Positions 7,200 to 15,496 of a DNA stretch of 64,000 bases are shown here, in pieces. Under the pieces are notes generated by a model. It was not told where the DNA came from. It ran no database searches and worked only from the letters and a program-made list of their open reading frames with translations. Location of the stretch: positions 1-64,000 of the forward strand of contig JAFAFW010000086.1 of NCBI GenBank assembly GCA_023423275.1, written 5' to 3'. How positions within the stretch are numbered: the first letter of the stretch is position 1; each line of letters begins with the position of its first letter. A program made the position numbers and the translations under genes. This DNA comes from Pseudomonadota bacterium. Lineage in GTDB: Bacteria > Pseudomonadota > Alphaproteobacteria > Rhizobiales > Hyphomicrobiaceae.

Positions 7200-10100
7200 C
7201 TATTCCGCAGCCAGCCGTCGTATCGCATGACGGTTCAACAGTGCCCGAAGCGCCGCCGCTTTGAGCGGCTTGCGCAAAAGCGCAAAGCCTCGCGTACGCA
7301 GCGCACGCTCGACCTCGGGCGAATGGTCGGCCGTAATGAAAATCGCCGGCACATCGGCATCGGCAGCTTTCGACACGGCAGAAACCGCGTCGAGACCCGT
7401 TGTGCCACGATCGAGATGATAGTCGGCAAGAATGACATCAGGCGGTGCACCAAGCCGCACGACCGTCTCCCGCGCGGCGGTCACGCTGCCGGCGGTCAGA
7501 ACCTTGCAACCCCATCCGCCGAGCAGCATCTCCATGCCCTTCAAGACCGCGGGCTCATTGTCGATGCAGAGGACGACGAGTCCGGCAACGGACCCGTGAA
7601 CGCGCACGGGGACAGGCTCGGGCGCGGCTGTCGCCTCGACAATCGCAGGGCGCAGCGTCACTCCGAATGTCGATCCGCGCCCGAGCCGGGACCGAAGCGT
7701 GATCGGCGCTTCCAGGACGCGGCAGATGCGCTCCACGATCGACAACCCGAGCCCAAGACCGCGAATGTCCGAACCGCCGTCTTCCAACCTCTGGAATTCC
7801 TTGAAGATCACCTCGTGCTTGGATGCGGGGATGCCGCATCCGGTATCCGTAACCTGGATACGAATACCGTCCCCGATGCGCCGTGCGCCGATCAGAACAC
7901 CACCGCGGCTCGTATACTTTATTGCGTTGGCCAGCAGGTTCTGGAGAATGCGACGCAACAGCTTGCGGTCAGCTCGCACACCAAGCAACGTCGGAGCGAC
8001 CCTGAGCTCCAGCCCTTTCTCGCGTGCGGATGGTTCGAACTCGACCTTCAATGTCGCGAACAAGTCCTTCAGCGAGACATCGGCAATCTCAGGTTCGAGA
8101 CGCCCCGCATCCATCCGTGAGATGTCGATCAGGGCAGCGAGGATCTCCTCCACCGCGCTTAGCGATGCATCGATGTTGCGCGCAATCAAAGCCTCGGCCT
8201 CGGACAGCGGCCGCTCGACAAGGCTTGACGAATACAGGCGCGCCGCATTCAACGGCTGGAGAATGTCGTGGCTGGCAGCAGCGAGAAACCGGGTCTTGTC
8301 CAGATTGACCTCGTCGGCCTTGGCCTTCGCCACGGCAAGCGCCGCGTTGACGCGCAGGATCTCGGCGGTCCGTTCGCGCACGCGCCTTTCCAGCGTCTCG
8401 TTCGACCGGGCCAACGCATTAGCGGCGACCATTCTGTCGGTAATGTCCGAGTAGGTCGTGACGACGCCACCTTGCGGCATCGCGGCCGACCGGATCTCTA
8501 TGATGCGCCCGTTGCGCAACGTCTCCTGAATGGTTTCCCGGTGCACCGCCATGCGCACGAGACGGTCGCCGACGAGGGCACTGACAGGTCCCTCACCGAA
8601 ATCGCCACGATCCGCGCAATGACGCAGGATGCGGTCGAGAGGCATTCCCACCTGTCCAAGCTCCGGCGGAAGATCCAGAAGCTCGCGGAACTGGCGGTTC
8701 CAGCACACCAGCCGCATGTCCTTGTCGATGACGCTGAGACCATGGCGGACCTGATCCAGCGCCGATTGGAGAAGATCGCGGTTGTATTGCAGCGCCTCAC
8801 TGGCGTCGTCGAGCAGCCTGAGGGCGGACTGGTTGCCGATGTTGCTGCGGCTCAGGAGCAACGACATCACCAGCCGCGCGGAAGCAGCGCCGATCGCACT
8901 TGTCAGCAAATGTTCGGTGAAACGGACGATCTGGACATCAGCTTCAGCGCGCGGCGTCAGCTTCGCATTACGGCCCGCCGCAAACTCAGCGAACGACCGC
9001 TTCGCGCGCTCTGCGCCCAGGTAGCGCGCCGCGGTTTCCTGCAGGTCACCGATGGTAATTGACGTCCGCCACAGCTTGAAGCTCGGCGTCGGCGCCAGTC
9101 TCGGCCGGTCGTCCTGAATGAAGACGTGGGCCTGCAACCGCTCCACCGGCTCCGGCGCGCGCAGCAACGACACCGTCACCATCGCCAGCACGTTACAGAA
9201 CAGGCTCCAAATCACGCCATGCGTCAGCGGCTCGAAGCCGAGGAAGAAAAGCTCTTCGGGACGCAGCATGGTGATCCCGAGAGGCCCACGCACCAGGATA
9301 TCCGGTCCGATCCATCCGGCCTTCACGATCCATGGCAGAAGCAGCGTATAGCTCCAGACGGCGAAGCCGGCGACGATACCGGCGATGGCACCGCGCGCCG
9401 TTCCCTTGCGCCAGACCAGTCCCAGGAAGAAGGCGGGCGCCAGCTGCGCGATCGCCGCAAACGAGATGAGGCCGATTGCGGCCAGGCCCTGCGAGTCACC
9501 GAGCGCGCGATAAACCAGGAAGCCAAGCAGAACGATCGCGAAAATCGCCAGGCGACGGATCACCAGGAGGACGCGCGGAAGATCCTCCTGCTGGTGCGTC
9601 TCAAGCAGCCGCTGCCGCAGCAGCAGCGGAATGACGAGCCCGTTGCAGATCATGATGGCGAGCGCGACCGATTCGACGATCACCATTGCTGTCGCAGCCG
9701 ACAGGCCACCAATGTAGGCGAGCGTCGTGATGGCATTGGCATGCTTGGCCATCGGCAGGGACAGCACGAACAGATCGGCGTCCACGCTGCGATCCGGAAA
9801 CTGCAGCAGGCCAGCCGCCGCAATCGGCACGACGAAGATATTGATCAGAACGAGGTAGAGCGGAAACAGCCAGCGCGCCCGATTGATTTCGCGCTCGGAA
9901 TTGTTCTCGACCACGGTCACGTGGAACTGACGCGGCAGCAGAATGATGCACACCAGACTGAGGAAAGAGACCGTCAACCAGATGCCGCCGTTCAAGGGGC
10001 GGTTGAACGTCGCCAGGATCTCGGTGCTTTGCCGCGCGCGTTCGGCGAACTGATCGATGCTGCCGAACGCGGCCACCGTCACGAAAATTCCGACGGTCAG

Positions 10101-10739
10101 AAATGCAGCGAGCTTGACGAGAGACTCGGCAGCTACCGCCAGCATCAAGCCGTCCTGGTGCTCGGTGGCATCGATGTGGCGGGTGCCGAACAGGACCGCA
10201 AACGTGGCCAGGAAGATCGCGGCGATCAACGCTGTCTCCGTCGCGCCCGGAGACGGGAGCAATCCGATCTCCAGCCAGACCTTCGGCATGTTGCCGACGA
10301 TCAGAGCCTCGGTCGAAATCACGACAGCCTTGAGCTGAAGCGCGATGTAGGGGAGCGTACCGGCTACGGCCACCAATGTGACCACCGCCGCGACGGCTTG
10401 GCTTTTGCCATAGCGCGCCGCCAGAAAATCCGCGATCGATGTGATGTTCTGGGACTTGGACAGGCGCACGATGCGCAGGATCAGCCGCCACCCGAAGACG
10501 AACATCAGGATCGGGCCGACATACACCGGCGCGAAATTATATCCGGTCGAAGCCGCCAGCCCGACACTGCCAAAGAACGTCCATGAGGTGCAATAGACGG
10601 CGAGCGAAAGCGCGTAGATGAGTGGCCGTCCCTCGCCCCCCTTGCGCGAACGGATCGTGCGATCCCCGGTCCACGCAATCGCGAACAGGACACCGACATA
10701 GGCGATGCCGAGGGCTACGATCACCCAGGCGTCAAACAT
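7200..10739 (-). CDS. Hybrid sensor histidine kinase with sodium:solute symporter input domain (CrbS/MxtR-like)
   Basis: A 1179-residue inner-membrane protein. Residues about 1-540 form a sodium:solute symporter (SSF) domain with some 13 hydrophobic helices (e.g. YALSLAVYCTSWTFFGSVG). There follow a PAS-like region (about 660-790, SVIDKDMRLVCWNRQFREL), a HisKA box with phospho-acceptor His near 823 (AASHDILQPLNAARLY), a HATPase_c domain (NLLANAIKYTSRGG, DTGCGIP, GLGLGLSIVERI), and a C-terminal receiver domain with its phospho-Asp in VILADYHLDRG. The order SSF-PAS-HK-REC and the HDILQPLNA box match CrbS/MxtR, which partner a LuxR-type regulator to control acetate use in Vibrio and Pseudomonas. 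ATG 10739 (MFDAWV) follows GAGGGC and is preferred to an upstream in-frame start. The likely partner is the regulator at 15497-16153. Confidence 0.9.
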   Translation of the reverse strand: MFDAWVIVALGIAYVGVLFAIAWTGDRTIRSRKGGEGRPLIYALSLAVYCTSWTFFGSVGLAASTGYNFAPVYVGPILMFVFGWRLILRIVRLSKSQNITSIADFLAARYGKSQAVAAVVTLVAVAGTLPYIALQLKAVVISTEALIVGNMPKVWLEIGLLPSPGATETALIAAIFLATFAVLFGTRHIDATEHQDGLMLAVAAESLVKLAAFLTVGIFVTVAAFGSIDQFAERARQSTEILATFNRPLNGGIWLTVSFLSLVCIILLPRQFHVTVVENNSEREINRARWLFPLYLVLINIFVVPIAAAGLLQFPDRSVDADLFVLSLPMAKHANAITTLAYIGGLSAATAMVIVESVALAIMICNGLVIPLLLRQRLLETHQQEDLPRVLLVIRRLAIFAIVLLGFLVYRALGDSQGLAAIGLISFAAIAQLAPAFFLGLVWRKGTARGAIAGIVAGFAVWSYTLLLPWIVKAGWIGPDILVRGPLGITMLRPEELFFLGFEPLTHGVIWSLFCNVLAMVTVSLLRAPEPVERLQAHVFIQDDRPRLAPTPSFKLWRTSITIGDLQETAARYLGAERAKRSFAEFAAGRNAKLTPRAEADVQIVRFTEHLLTSAIGAASARLVMSLLLSRSNIGNQSALRLLDDASEALQYNRDLLQSALDQVRHGLSVIDKDMRLVCWNRQFRELLDLPPELGQVGMPLDRILRHCADRGDFGEGPVSALVGDRLVRMAVHRETIQETLRNGRIIEIRSAAMPQGGVVTTYSDITDRMVAANALARSNETLERRVRERTAEILRVNAALAVAKAKADEVNLDKTRFLAAASHDILQPLNAARLYSSSLVERPLSEAEALIARNIDASLSAVEEILAALIDISRMDAGRLEPEIADVSLKDLFATLKVEFEPSAREKGLELRVAPTLLGVRADRKLLRRILQNLLANAIKYTSRGGVLIGARRIGDGIRIQVTDTGCGIPASKHEVIFKEFQRLEDGGSDIRGLGLGLSIVERICRVLEAPITLRSRLGRGSTFGVTLRPAIVEATAAPEPVPVRVHGSVAGLVVLCIDNEPAVLKGMEMLLGGWGCKVLTAGSVTAARETVVRLGAPPDVILADYHLDRGTTGLDAVSAVSKAADADVPAIFITADHSPEVERALRTRGFALLRKPLKAAALRALLNRHAIRRLAAE

Positions 10740-11020
10740 CTCACGCTGCCCTCTGTGCGGCGTCGCCGGAAACAAACATTCAAGCCTTCGTCACCTCAAC
10801 CGGCGACAAACACGGCTCAAGTTGTTCATATTGCTCGAATCCTGACTTTCTGCCAACTGCTCGCAAGGCGTCTGCGAATGCAGAATTTCTGTCCCCGCCG
10901 GACCGAACGGCCCCGATTTACACCAGCGAGCCGCTTGGCCTAGCCTCAGGCGACCCGATTCGGGGTTAGTCAGCGGCAAGGACGCCTGGCGGCGGCAGAT
11001 CCAGCAAGGGACTTATTGCC

Positions 11021-11413
11021 ATGAAAATAATGAAGGAATTCCAGGAATTTGCCATGCGGGGCAACGTCCTCGACTTGGCCATCGGCGTCATCATGGGAGC
11101 CGCCTTCGGCCCCATCGTCTCGACGCTGGTCGAGGGCATCATCATGCCGCCGATCGGCTATATCCTCGCTGGCGTTGATTTCAGCTCACTCGCCGTGACA
11201 CTCCCGACACCCACAGGAGACGGCGTGGAAATCAAGTATGGCCAGTTCCTGAACGCGATTATCAGGTTCCTGATCACGGCGTTCGCGATCTTCCTTCTCA
11301 TCAAGGCCGTCAACCGCATGCGCAAGCCCGCCCCTCCGCCTGCAACCCCCGCACCGACGCCGAGTGAAGTTTATCTCAAGGAAATCAGAGACGCCCTGGT
11401 CACGAAGTCATAA
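11021..11413 (+). CDS. mscL: Large-conductance mechanosensitive channel (MscL)
   Basis: A 130-residue membrane protein, normal length for MscL. The signature KEFQEFAMRGNVLDLAIGVIMG covers the amphipathic N-terminal helix and the pore-lining TM1; FGPIVSTLVEGIIMPPIGYIL completes TM1, and FLITAFAIFLLIKAVNRM is TM2. A Pro-rich linker and a charged C-terminal helix (PTPSEVYLKEIRDALV) form the cytoplasmic bundle. It opens on membrane stretch to release solutes during osmotic downshock. A CAAGGGA element lies about ten bases before ATG 11021; ATG 11030 is an alternative. The 280-base gap upstream is shared with the divergent sensor kinase and holds no other gene I can support. Confidence 0.97.
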   Translation: MKIMKEFQEFAMRGNVLDLAIGVIMGAAFGPIVSTLVEGIIMPPIGYILAGVDFSSLAVTLPTPTGDGVEIKYGQFLNAIIRFLITAFAIFLLIKAVNRMRKPAPPPATPAPTPSEVYLKEIRDALVTKS

Positions 11414-11434
11414 TCAGGTCTTCTCTAAGCGACC

Positions 11435-11465
11435 GGAGGCGGCATCAGGAACAGCTGCCGCCTCC
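11435..11465. repeat. Perfect 10-bp inverted repeat between convergent genes
   Basis: GGAGGCGGCA (11435-11444) and TGCCGCCTCC (11456-11465) are perfect inverted copies separated by 11 bases. They lie between the end of mscL and the end of the radical SAM gene, overlapping the last codons of the latter. A stable hairpin is certain on paper. Neither strand has a T-run afterwards, so action as an intrinsic terminator is only possible, not shown. Confidence 0.55.
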
Positions 11466-12431
11466 TAACACGCAGAACTTTGCACAGTTGACATGGCACA
11501 GCTTGACCGCCCCGTGGTCGAACATGCCGCCATTGGCCTCGGCAGCCTCAGCCAACGTCACTCCCATTTCGAAAGCCGGATCGTAAGGCAGCAAGGTGCA
11601 CGGCAAGACCGTCGGAGCATCCGCTCCCTTGCGCTTCACTACCATCCGGCTGGAAGCGCACATCACGTCGGCAGGATCCTTATGCAGGATGCCCCAGCAC
11701 GCGGTCGTGATTTCCGGAACGTCGTCGCGTCCGTCCATCTCGGGCAGTAGCATCAACTGCGCCGGATCGTCAGCATCGACGCGCCAACCGCGTTCGGCGA
11801 TCAGTGCTGCGTAGCCAGCACGTGCCTCAGCCTCGCTCTCCCCCCAACACGTCCGTCCGGCAATCGCCGTCGTCAAACCGTTCGCCGACAACCAGTCCAG
11901 TCCCTCGCAGACTTTGTTCCACGTCCGCGGCCCACGCTCGCTTTCATGCAGGACCTTGCCGAAGTGATCGAGACTGACACGGATCTTGAGCTGACTTCCG
12001 TAGACCGCCTTCAAGGCGAGAAGTCCCTGCTTGATTCGCGGCCGCAGCATCGGCTGCATGCCGTTGCTGAGCACCAGAACATCGAACCCGCGCTGAAGCG
12101 TTTCGCTCAGGATGGCGAGGATATCGGGGTTCAGGAACGGCTCGCCGCCGGTGAACCCGATTTCCCGGGTCCCTAGGTTGAACGTATTGATCTCGTCGAG
12201 ATAGGCCGTCACCTCTGCCGTTGAGATATAGGCGAGACGGTCATTCTTGGGGCTGGATTCGATGTAGCAGTTCCGGCAGGTGATGTTGCACAGCGTGCCG
12301 GTATTGATCCACAAGATCGCAAGCTTGGTCGGGGCTACGCACGCGCGGCGCTCGCCCTTGGCCGTCCAATCGGGATCCTGGAATTTTGCCAGCCGCTCTT
12401 GCGTTTCAGCAGGTCTCACATCGACATTCAC
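11445..12431 (-). CDS. Orphan radical SAM protein with Cys-rich C-terminus
   Basis: A 328-residue radical SAM enzyme. The [4Fe-4S]-SAM motif is CNITCRNC (Cys48, Cys52, Cys55), and IGFTGGEPFLNPDI provides the GGE SAM-binding motif. A TIM-barrel continuation is plausible (FDVLVLSNGM, LKIRVSLDHFG). The C-terminal 17 residues contain four cysteines in CHVNCAKFCVLGGGSCS, and another Cys pair lies in the preceding region (DVMCASSRMVVKR, VLPCTLLPYD); together they could bind an auxiliary cluster as in SPASM/twitch enzymes. The substrate is unknown and no peptide precursor was found next door. The start is taken at GTG 12431, with GAGGTGGG just upstream; a GTG at 12479 in the same frame lacks such a site. 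Confidence 0.85.
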   Translation of the reverse strand: MNVDVRPAETQERLAKFQDPDWTAKGERRACVAPTKLAILWINTGTLCNITCRNCYIESSPKNDRLAYISTAEVTAYLDEINTFNLGTREIGFTGGEPFLNPDILAILSETLQRGFDVLVLSNGMQPMLRPRIKQGLLALKAVYGSQLKIRVSLDHFGKVLHESERGPRTWNKVCEGLDWLSANGLTTAIAGRTCWGESEAEARAGYAALIAERGWRVDADDPAQLMLLPEMDGRDDVPEITTACWGILHKDPADVMCASSRMVVKRKGADAPTVLPCTLLPYDPAFEMGVTLAEAAEANGGMFDHGAVKLCHVNCAKFCVLGGGSCS

Positions 12432-12604
12432 GCGCTGCCCACCTCGATCAGGTCTGGTTGCCCCTTGCGAGGCTACCACAGCAGCCGTCCCGCCTCACTC
12501 ACGATCGGTTCATCATCTCCCGGCATTCTGGCGCTATTCCGGCGCGGATATGCACCTTCAGGGCTTCCGTTACGCCGCGCCTGTGCTATGAAGTATCCAT
12601 CCTC

Positions 12605-12679
12605 GCGGGCGTAGTTCAGTGGTAGAACGTCAGCTTCCCAAGCTGAATGTCGTCGGTTCGATCCCGATCGCCCGCTCCA
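12605..12679 (+). tRNA. tRNA-Gly (anticodon CCC)
   Basis: The cloverleaf is complete: acceptor strand GCGGGCG pairs with CGCCCGC, the D arm is GTTCAGTGGTAGAAC, the anticodon stem TCAGC/GCTGA encloses the loop TTCCCAA (anticodon CCC, reading GGG), and the T arm contains GGTTCGATCC. The 3' CCA is encoded (12677-12679). Confidence 0.96.
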
Positions 12680-12885
12680 TGATTCTCCTACATTTTCTGA
12701 GCTCAGATTTCTTGCGTGCCGCGCCTGCTGCGTCAGGGTGTCCGGTGATGACCGGTGCCGCCAACCGCGCGTGCGGTCAATAAAGCGACATACGGCAGGC
12801 ATACCGTCCGCGCCATGCGCTCTCGTCAGGAACGTTGGCGCGATCCGCGCTGTTGTTCGACAACGACGACGAAGAGGAGAAGGCC

Positions 12886-13332
12886 ATGAAAATCGTGACG
12901 AGTCTCAGCTTCCAGGGTCAGTGCCGCGAAGCGTTCGAGTTCTACGCCAAGGTCCTGGGCGGAAAGATCACCGCAGCCATCCCTTACGGCGATGCGCCCG
13001 CGGGCATGCCGATCACCGATGAGAAATACAAGACCTGGCTGATGCATTGCTGGCTGGAGGTCGGCGACCAGGCGCTGATGGGCGCCGACATGGATGTCGA
13101 ATGGGCCCGCAACATCGACAAGCCCAAGAATGGCTTCGATGTCACGTTGCATACCGGGGACAACGCCAAAGCCAAACGCTGGTTCGATAAGCTTTCCGAG
13201 GGCGGCAAGCCGATCATGCCGTTCGGCGAGACCTTCTGGTCACCCGGATTCGGCTCGCTGATTGATAAGTTCGGCGTCCCCTGGATGGTCAACGTCGTGC
13301 CGTCTGCCGATTGGAAGCCATCGCAGACCTGA
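12886..13332 (+). CDS. PhnB-like VOC (glyoxalase/bleomycin-resistance fold) protein
   Basis: A 148-residue cytosolic protein of the vicinal-oxygen-chelate superfamily, PhnB/YjdN type. Family features are the start KIVTSLSFQGQCREAFEFYA, the loop GGKITAAIPYGDAPAG, HCWLEVGDQALMGADM and the C-terminal GETFWSPGFGSLIDKFGVPW. Members bind a metal or a small hydrophobic ligand, but most have no assigned reaction, and this one cannot be assigned either. The start at 12886 is supported by GAGGAGAAGG immediately before it; the in-frame codons upstream from 12835 are probably not translated. It stands alone between tRNA-Gly and a group of small unknown genes. Confidence 0.9.
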   Translation: MKIVTSLSFQGQCREAFEFYAKVLGGKITAAIPYGDAPAGMPITDEKYKTWLMHCWLEVGDQALMGADMDVEWARNIDKPKNGFDVTLHTGDNAKAKRWFDKLSEGGKPIMPFGETFWSPGFGSLIDKFGVPWMVNVVPSADWKPSQT

Positions 13333-13489
13333 CCCCATACGAGGGTGCGATCGGGTTTTTTCGCCCGGCCCTGGAAGACTGCGGTTGCGGCTTGGTGAGG
13401 CTGCCCTGACAAACTCCACCGCTGCGAAGAGCAAACCTTGCGAGCGCAGCGGTGAGAGGTGCCAGCACCCGCTATTCCTCTGACTGGAC

Positions 13490-13774
13490 CTATCTGCTCT
13501 CCAGTTGAGCCAAGCAGTCCCTGCAAGCCGCTACGATACGCCGTCCTCGCTCTTCATCTGCCTCTATCACGCCGCGATCTGCGCTCTCGATATGCCAATA
13601 ATCATGAGCAATCACATGCGTGACTTTCCACGCGAGGCCGCGCCTTGGAACAAAAACACGCCTCTCCGGATCGATGTCGACGATACGAACATCCGGCAGT
13701 AAAGCGACGCCGGTAGTCAGGCCTGAATCGGTTTGATAATCGTCGGGAAACATTTGCTGTGGGAGACAGTCCAT
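13490..13774 (-). CDS. Hypothetical protein, 94 residues
   Basis: An open frame with a protein-like central part (VRIVDIDPERRVFVPRRGLA, then HVIAHDYWHIESADRGVIEA) and a charged C-terminus with two cysteines (RIVAACRDCLAQL). I recognise no family. Codon choice is reasonable for the region, but there is no convincing ribosome site. Its ATG shares the palindrome CATG at 13772-13775 with the start of the plus-strand small gene at 13773, so the two would be divergent with overlapping start codons. It could be real or chance. Confidence 0.35.
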   Translation of the reverse strand: MDCLPQQMFPDDYQTDSGLTTGVALLPDVRIVDIDPERRVFVPRRGLAWKVTHVIAHDYWHIESADRGVIEADEERGRRIVAACRDCLAQLESR

Positions 13775-13904
13775 GCTGGAAATGATTGGCGTAGATGAAT
13801 GGGTACCTCTGCTCGTTCTCTCTCCCTTCCTTGGTGCTTTTGTGTACCTCGGCTATGTCGTTTGGCAAGACTACAGGCGCCGTGGACGTCCTCCTGTCGC
13901 CTGA
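13773..13904 (+). CDS. Small single-pass membrane protein, 43 residues
   Basis: A 43-codon frame that starts MLEMIGVDEW and ends RRRGRPPVA. The middle, WVPLLVLSPFLGAFVYLGYV, is one clear transmembrane helix, and it is followed by a positively charged tail (QDYRRRGR) that predicts a cytoplasmic C-terminus. GGGAGA at 13761-13766 lies six bases before the ATG, a good ribosome site and the main reason to believe the gene. No homologue is recognised. It overlaps the start codon of the minus-strand hypothetical frame, so at most one of them is probably an important gene. Confidence 0.5.
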   Translation: MLEMIGVDEWVPLLVLSPFLGAFVYLGYVVWQDYRRRGRPPVA

Positions 13905-14162
13905 GGGGGAGCGTCACACGCATCCGTCACTATTGAGACGAACCGAAGGCGTCCTGCGCGAGGTCTGTCCACACGAACGAAGGCTTTCCGCGACGATGGC
14001 AAGACGGCTTCAGCGCCGGCATCATTGCTGGCAATTTCACCGTCACCCCACTGACAACCGCCCGGTTTGGCGACACGACGCTCTCAGGTACAATCGGCCA
14101 CCTCGTGCGGCCCCGCCAAGAGCTGAATCCAAGACAGGCAGCTCGACGTGCCGCATGACGTC

Positions 14163-14405
14163 TTAGGCGACTCTGGCCTGAGGCTCACGGCAGTCGCCGT
14201 GCGCAAGCGTGGCATCGTCAAGTTTGAGTTTGGCTTCGCTCGCCTGCCAACAGTGCTGTTTTCCACAATGTGGACAGCATGCCGTCATCGGTAGTGTCGG
14301 CAGGCTGTTGAAGCTCATCGCGTCCATTTCGACGCCGATGCTGTATTCGAGTCCCGTCCTGGGACAAAGCAACACAAGAAGGCCAATTTCGATCTTATGA
14401 GTCAT
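14163..14405 (-). CDS. Small protein with a CPHCG zinc-ribbon-like motif
   Basis: An 80-residue protein. It has a Cys-containing N-terminal strand (LLVLLCPRTGLEYSIGVEMD) followed after 25 residues by TACCPHCGKQHCWQASEAKL. One Cys upstream with the CPHCG pair and HCW could make a single zinc ribbon. Similar short cytosolic proteins are widespread in Hyphomicrobiales and have no known function. The ATG at 14405 (MTHKIEIG) follows AAAAGGG. An in-frame ATG at 14492 adds 29 Arg-rich residues that look less natural. It stands alone between other small unknown genes. Confidence 0.65.
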   Translation of the reverse strand: MTHKIEIGLLVLLCPRTGLEYSIGVEMDAMSFNSLPTLPMTACCPHCGKQHCWQASEAKLKLDDATLAHGDCREPQARVA

Positions 14406-14617
14406 CCGGGGCCCTTTTCGTTGAAGCGGTGCCCCCCGTCTGCGAATCTGAACCGTCCGCATCGCCGAGATTAAATCGGATAACGTTTTCATGTTTGTGA
14501 CAGCGGTCTGGGCCGTTTTGTCGCTCAGTCCTCAAGCATCGTCCCGCCACGATTTTTCCTCACCCGTGAGGATAATCCCGGCAGACTCTGACGCTCGATC
14601 TTCTACTCGCCACCGAC

Positions 14618-14965
14618 ATGATCCAATCATTGGCAAACTTCTTGTCTCGTTCCCTCTGCCAACGCGGGCTCATCGCAGCCGCTGTGATCATGGCTGGTTT
14701 CGTGAGCCTGGCCACTCCTCATCACTTTATCGGCAAACCCTGTCATGCACAGCAAACGCATCAGGATGGTGGTTCCGGTCACGATCATTCAACCGCACCG
14801 GCCGATGATGGAACCTGCCTGATACATTGCGTCGGCACCGCCATTCTGCTGCGGATGCCCCAGATGGATGTAGCTCCCCCATGGCGCGGCATTGCCGTCC
14901 CACCACAACATAGCGTGATCACCCGTCTCCATCGGCTCGATCGTCCGCCGAAGCTCCTGTCGTAA
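14618..14965 (+). CDS. Small exported protein with His-rich segment and Cys pair (DUF2946-like)
   Basis: A 115-residue protein with a hydrophobic stretch near the N-terminus (GLIAAAVIMAGFVSL, about residues 18-32), a His-rich segment (QTHQDGGSGHDHST) and the element GTCLIHCVG carrying a Cys pair. The layout (signal or anchor, His-rich loop, CxxxC and a Pro-containing tail DRPPKLLS) recalls DUF2946-type small proteins found in copper and other metal loci, but the resemblance is loose. It precedes a DUF305 protein by 90 bases on the same strand, which supports a link with metal handling in the periplasm. Confidence 0.6.
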   Translation: MIQSLANFLSRSLCQRGLIAAAVIMAGFVSLATPHHFIGKPCHAQQTHQDGGSGHDHSTAPADDGTCLIHCVGTAILLRMPQMDVAPPWRGIAVPPQHSVITRLHRLDRPPKLLS

Positions 14966-15055
14966 GTCAGGAATTTCGAGGTTTGCTATCGCTTCGGCAC
15001 ATCACCTGGAGCGCAACAGACCGTTTGAACTCTCGACATATGGACGAACGACCTC

Positions 15056-15448
15056 ATGAAAACGAAACTTCTGATCGCTGCCATTTCTCTGGCCGCCCTG
15101 ACCACAGCCGCGATGGCGCAACACGCGGGCCATCACGCGCCCGGCAAAGATGAGCATAGTACGCATCGAGCGGCTCAGCCGGGCGGGGCCGACGCCGGGT
15201 CGACGGCTGCCTTTCAGGCGTCGAACGACAAGATGCACAAGGATATGGATATCGCTTTCACCGGTGACGCCGATCGCGATTTCATTGCCGGGATGATCGC
15301 TCATCATCAGGGCGCAATCGATATGGCGAACGTCGTTCTCAAGTTCGGCAAGGACCCGGGCGTACGGAAGCTTGCCGAAGAGATCATCCAGGCCCAGGAA
15401 AAAGAGATCGCCTGGATGAAGGATTGGCAGAGCAGGAACGCGAAGTAG
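15056..15448 (+). CDS. DUF305 periplasmic protein
   Basis: A 130-residue protein with a signal peptide (residues 1-21, cleavage after AAMA), a His-rich N-terminal stretch (QHAGHHAPGKDEHSTH) and the DUF305 core, a ferritin-like helical hairpin: NDKMHKDMDIAFTGDADRDF, then FIAGMIAHHQGAIDMANVVL, whose MIAHHQGAIDMA motif defines the family, and a final helix with AQEKEIAWMKDW. DUF305 proteins often occur in copper or silver resistance loci, but their reaction is not established. The gene follows a His/Cys-containing small exported protein. Confidence 0.9.
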   Translation: MKTKLLIAAISLAALTTAAMAQHAGHHAPGKDEHSTHRAAQPGGADAGSTAAFQASNDKMHKDMDIAFTGDADRDFIAGMIAHHQGAIDMANVVLKFGKDPGVRKLAEEIIQAQEKEIAWMKDWQSRNAK

Positions 15449-15496
15449 GGCCGGTTTGCCCGCTGCCCATCTTCTGGCGCGCGGCGGGCATTCCGC

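Noticed and set aside
9126..10586. A 486-codon plus-strand frame opposite the SSF part of the sensor kinase
   Set aside because: It is rich in Arg, Gln, Asp and His without domains, as antisense frames in GC-rich genes are; the minus-strand kinase has full family motifs.
11435..11465. Terminator call for the inverted repeat between mscL and the radical SAM gene
   Set aside because: The stem is perfect but has no T-run on either side, so I list it only as a repeat.
12473..12802. A minus-strand frame reading GRSGSNRRHSAWEADVLPLNY
   Set aside because: This is the antisense of tRNA-Gly translated, a well-known spurious database protein. The tRNA explains the sequence.
13905..14162. A possible protein fragment (FSAGIIAGNFTVTPLTTARF) on the plus strand
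   Set aside because: Short, without start, ribosome site or recognised family; not enough to call a gene or pseudogene.
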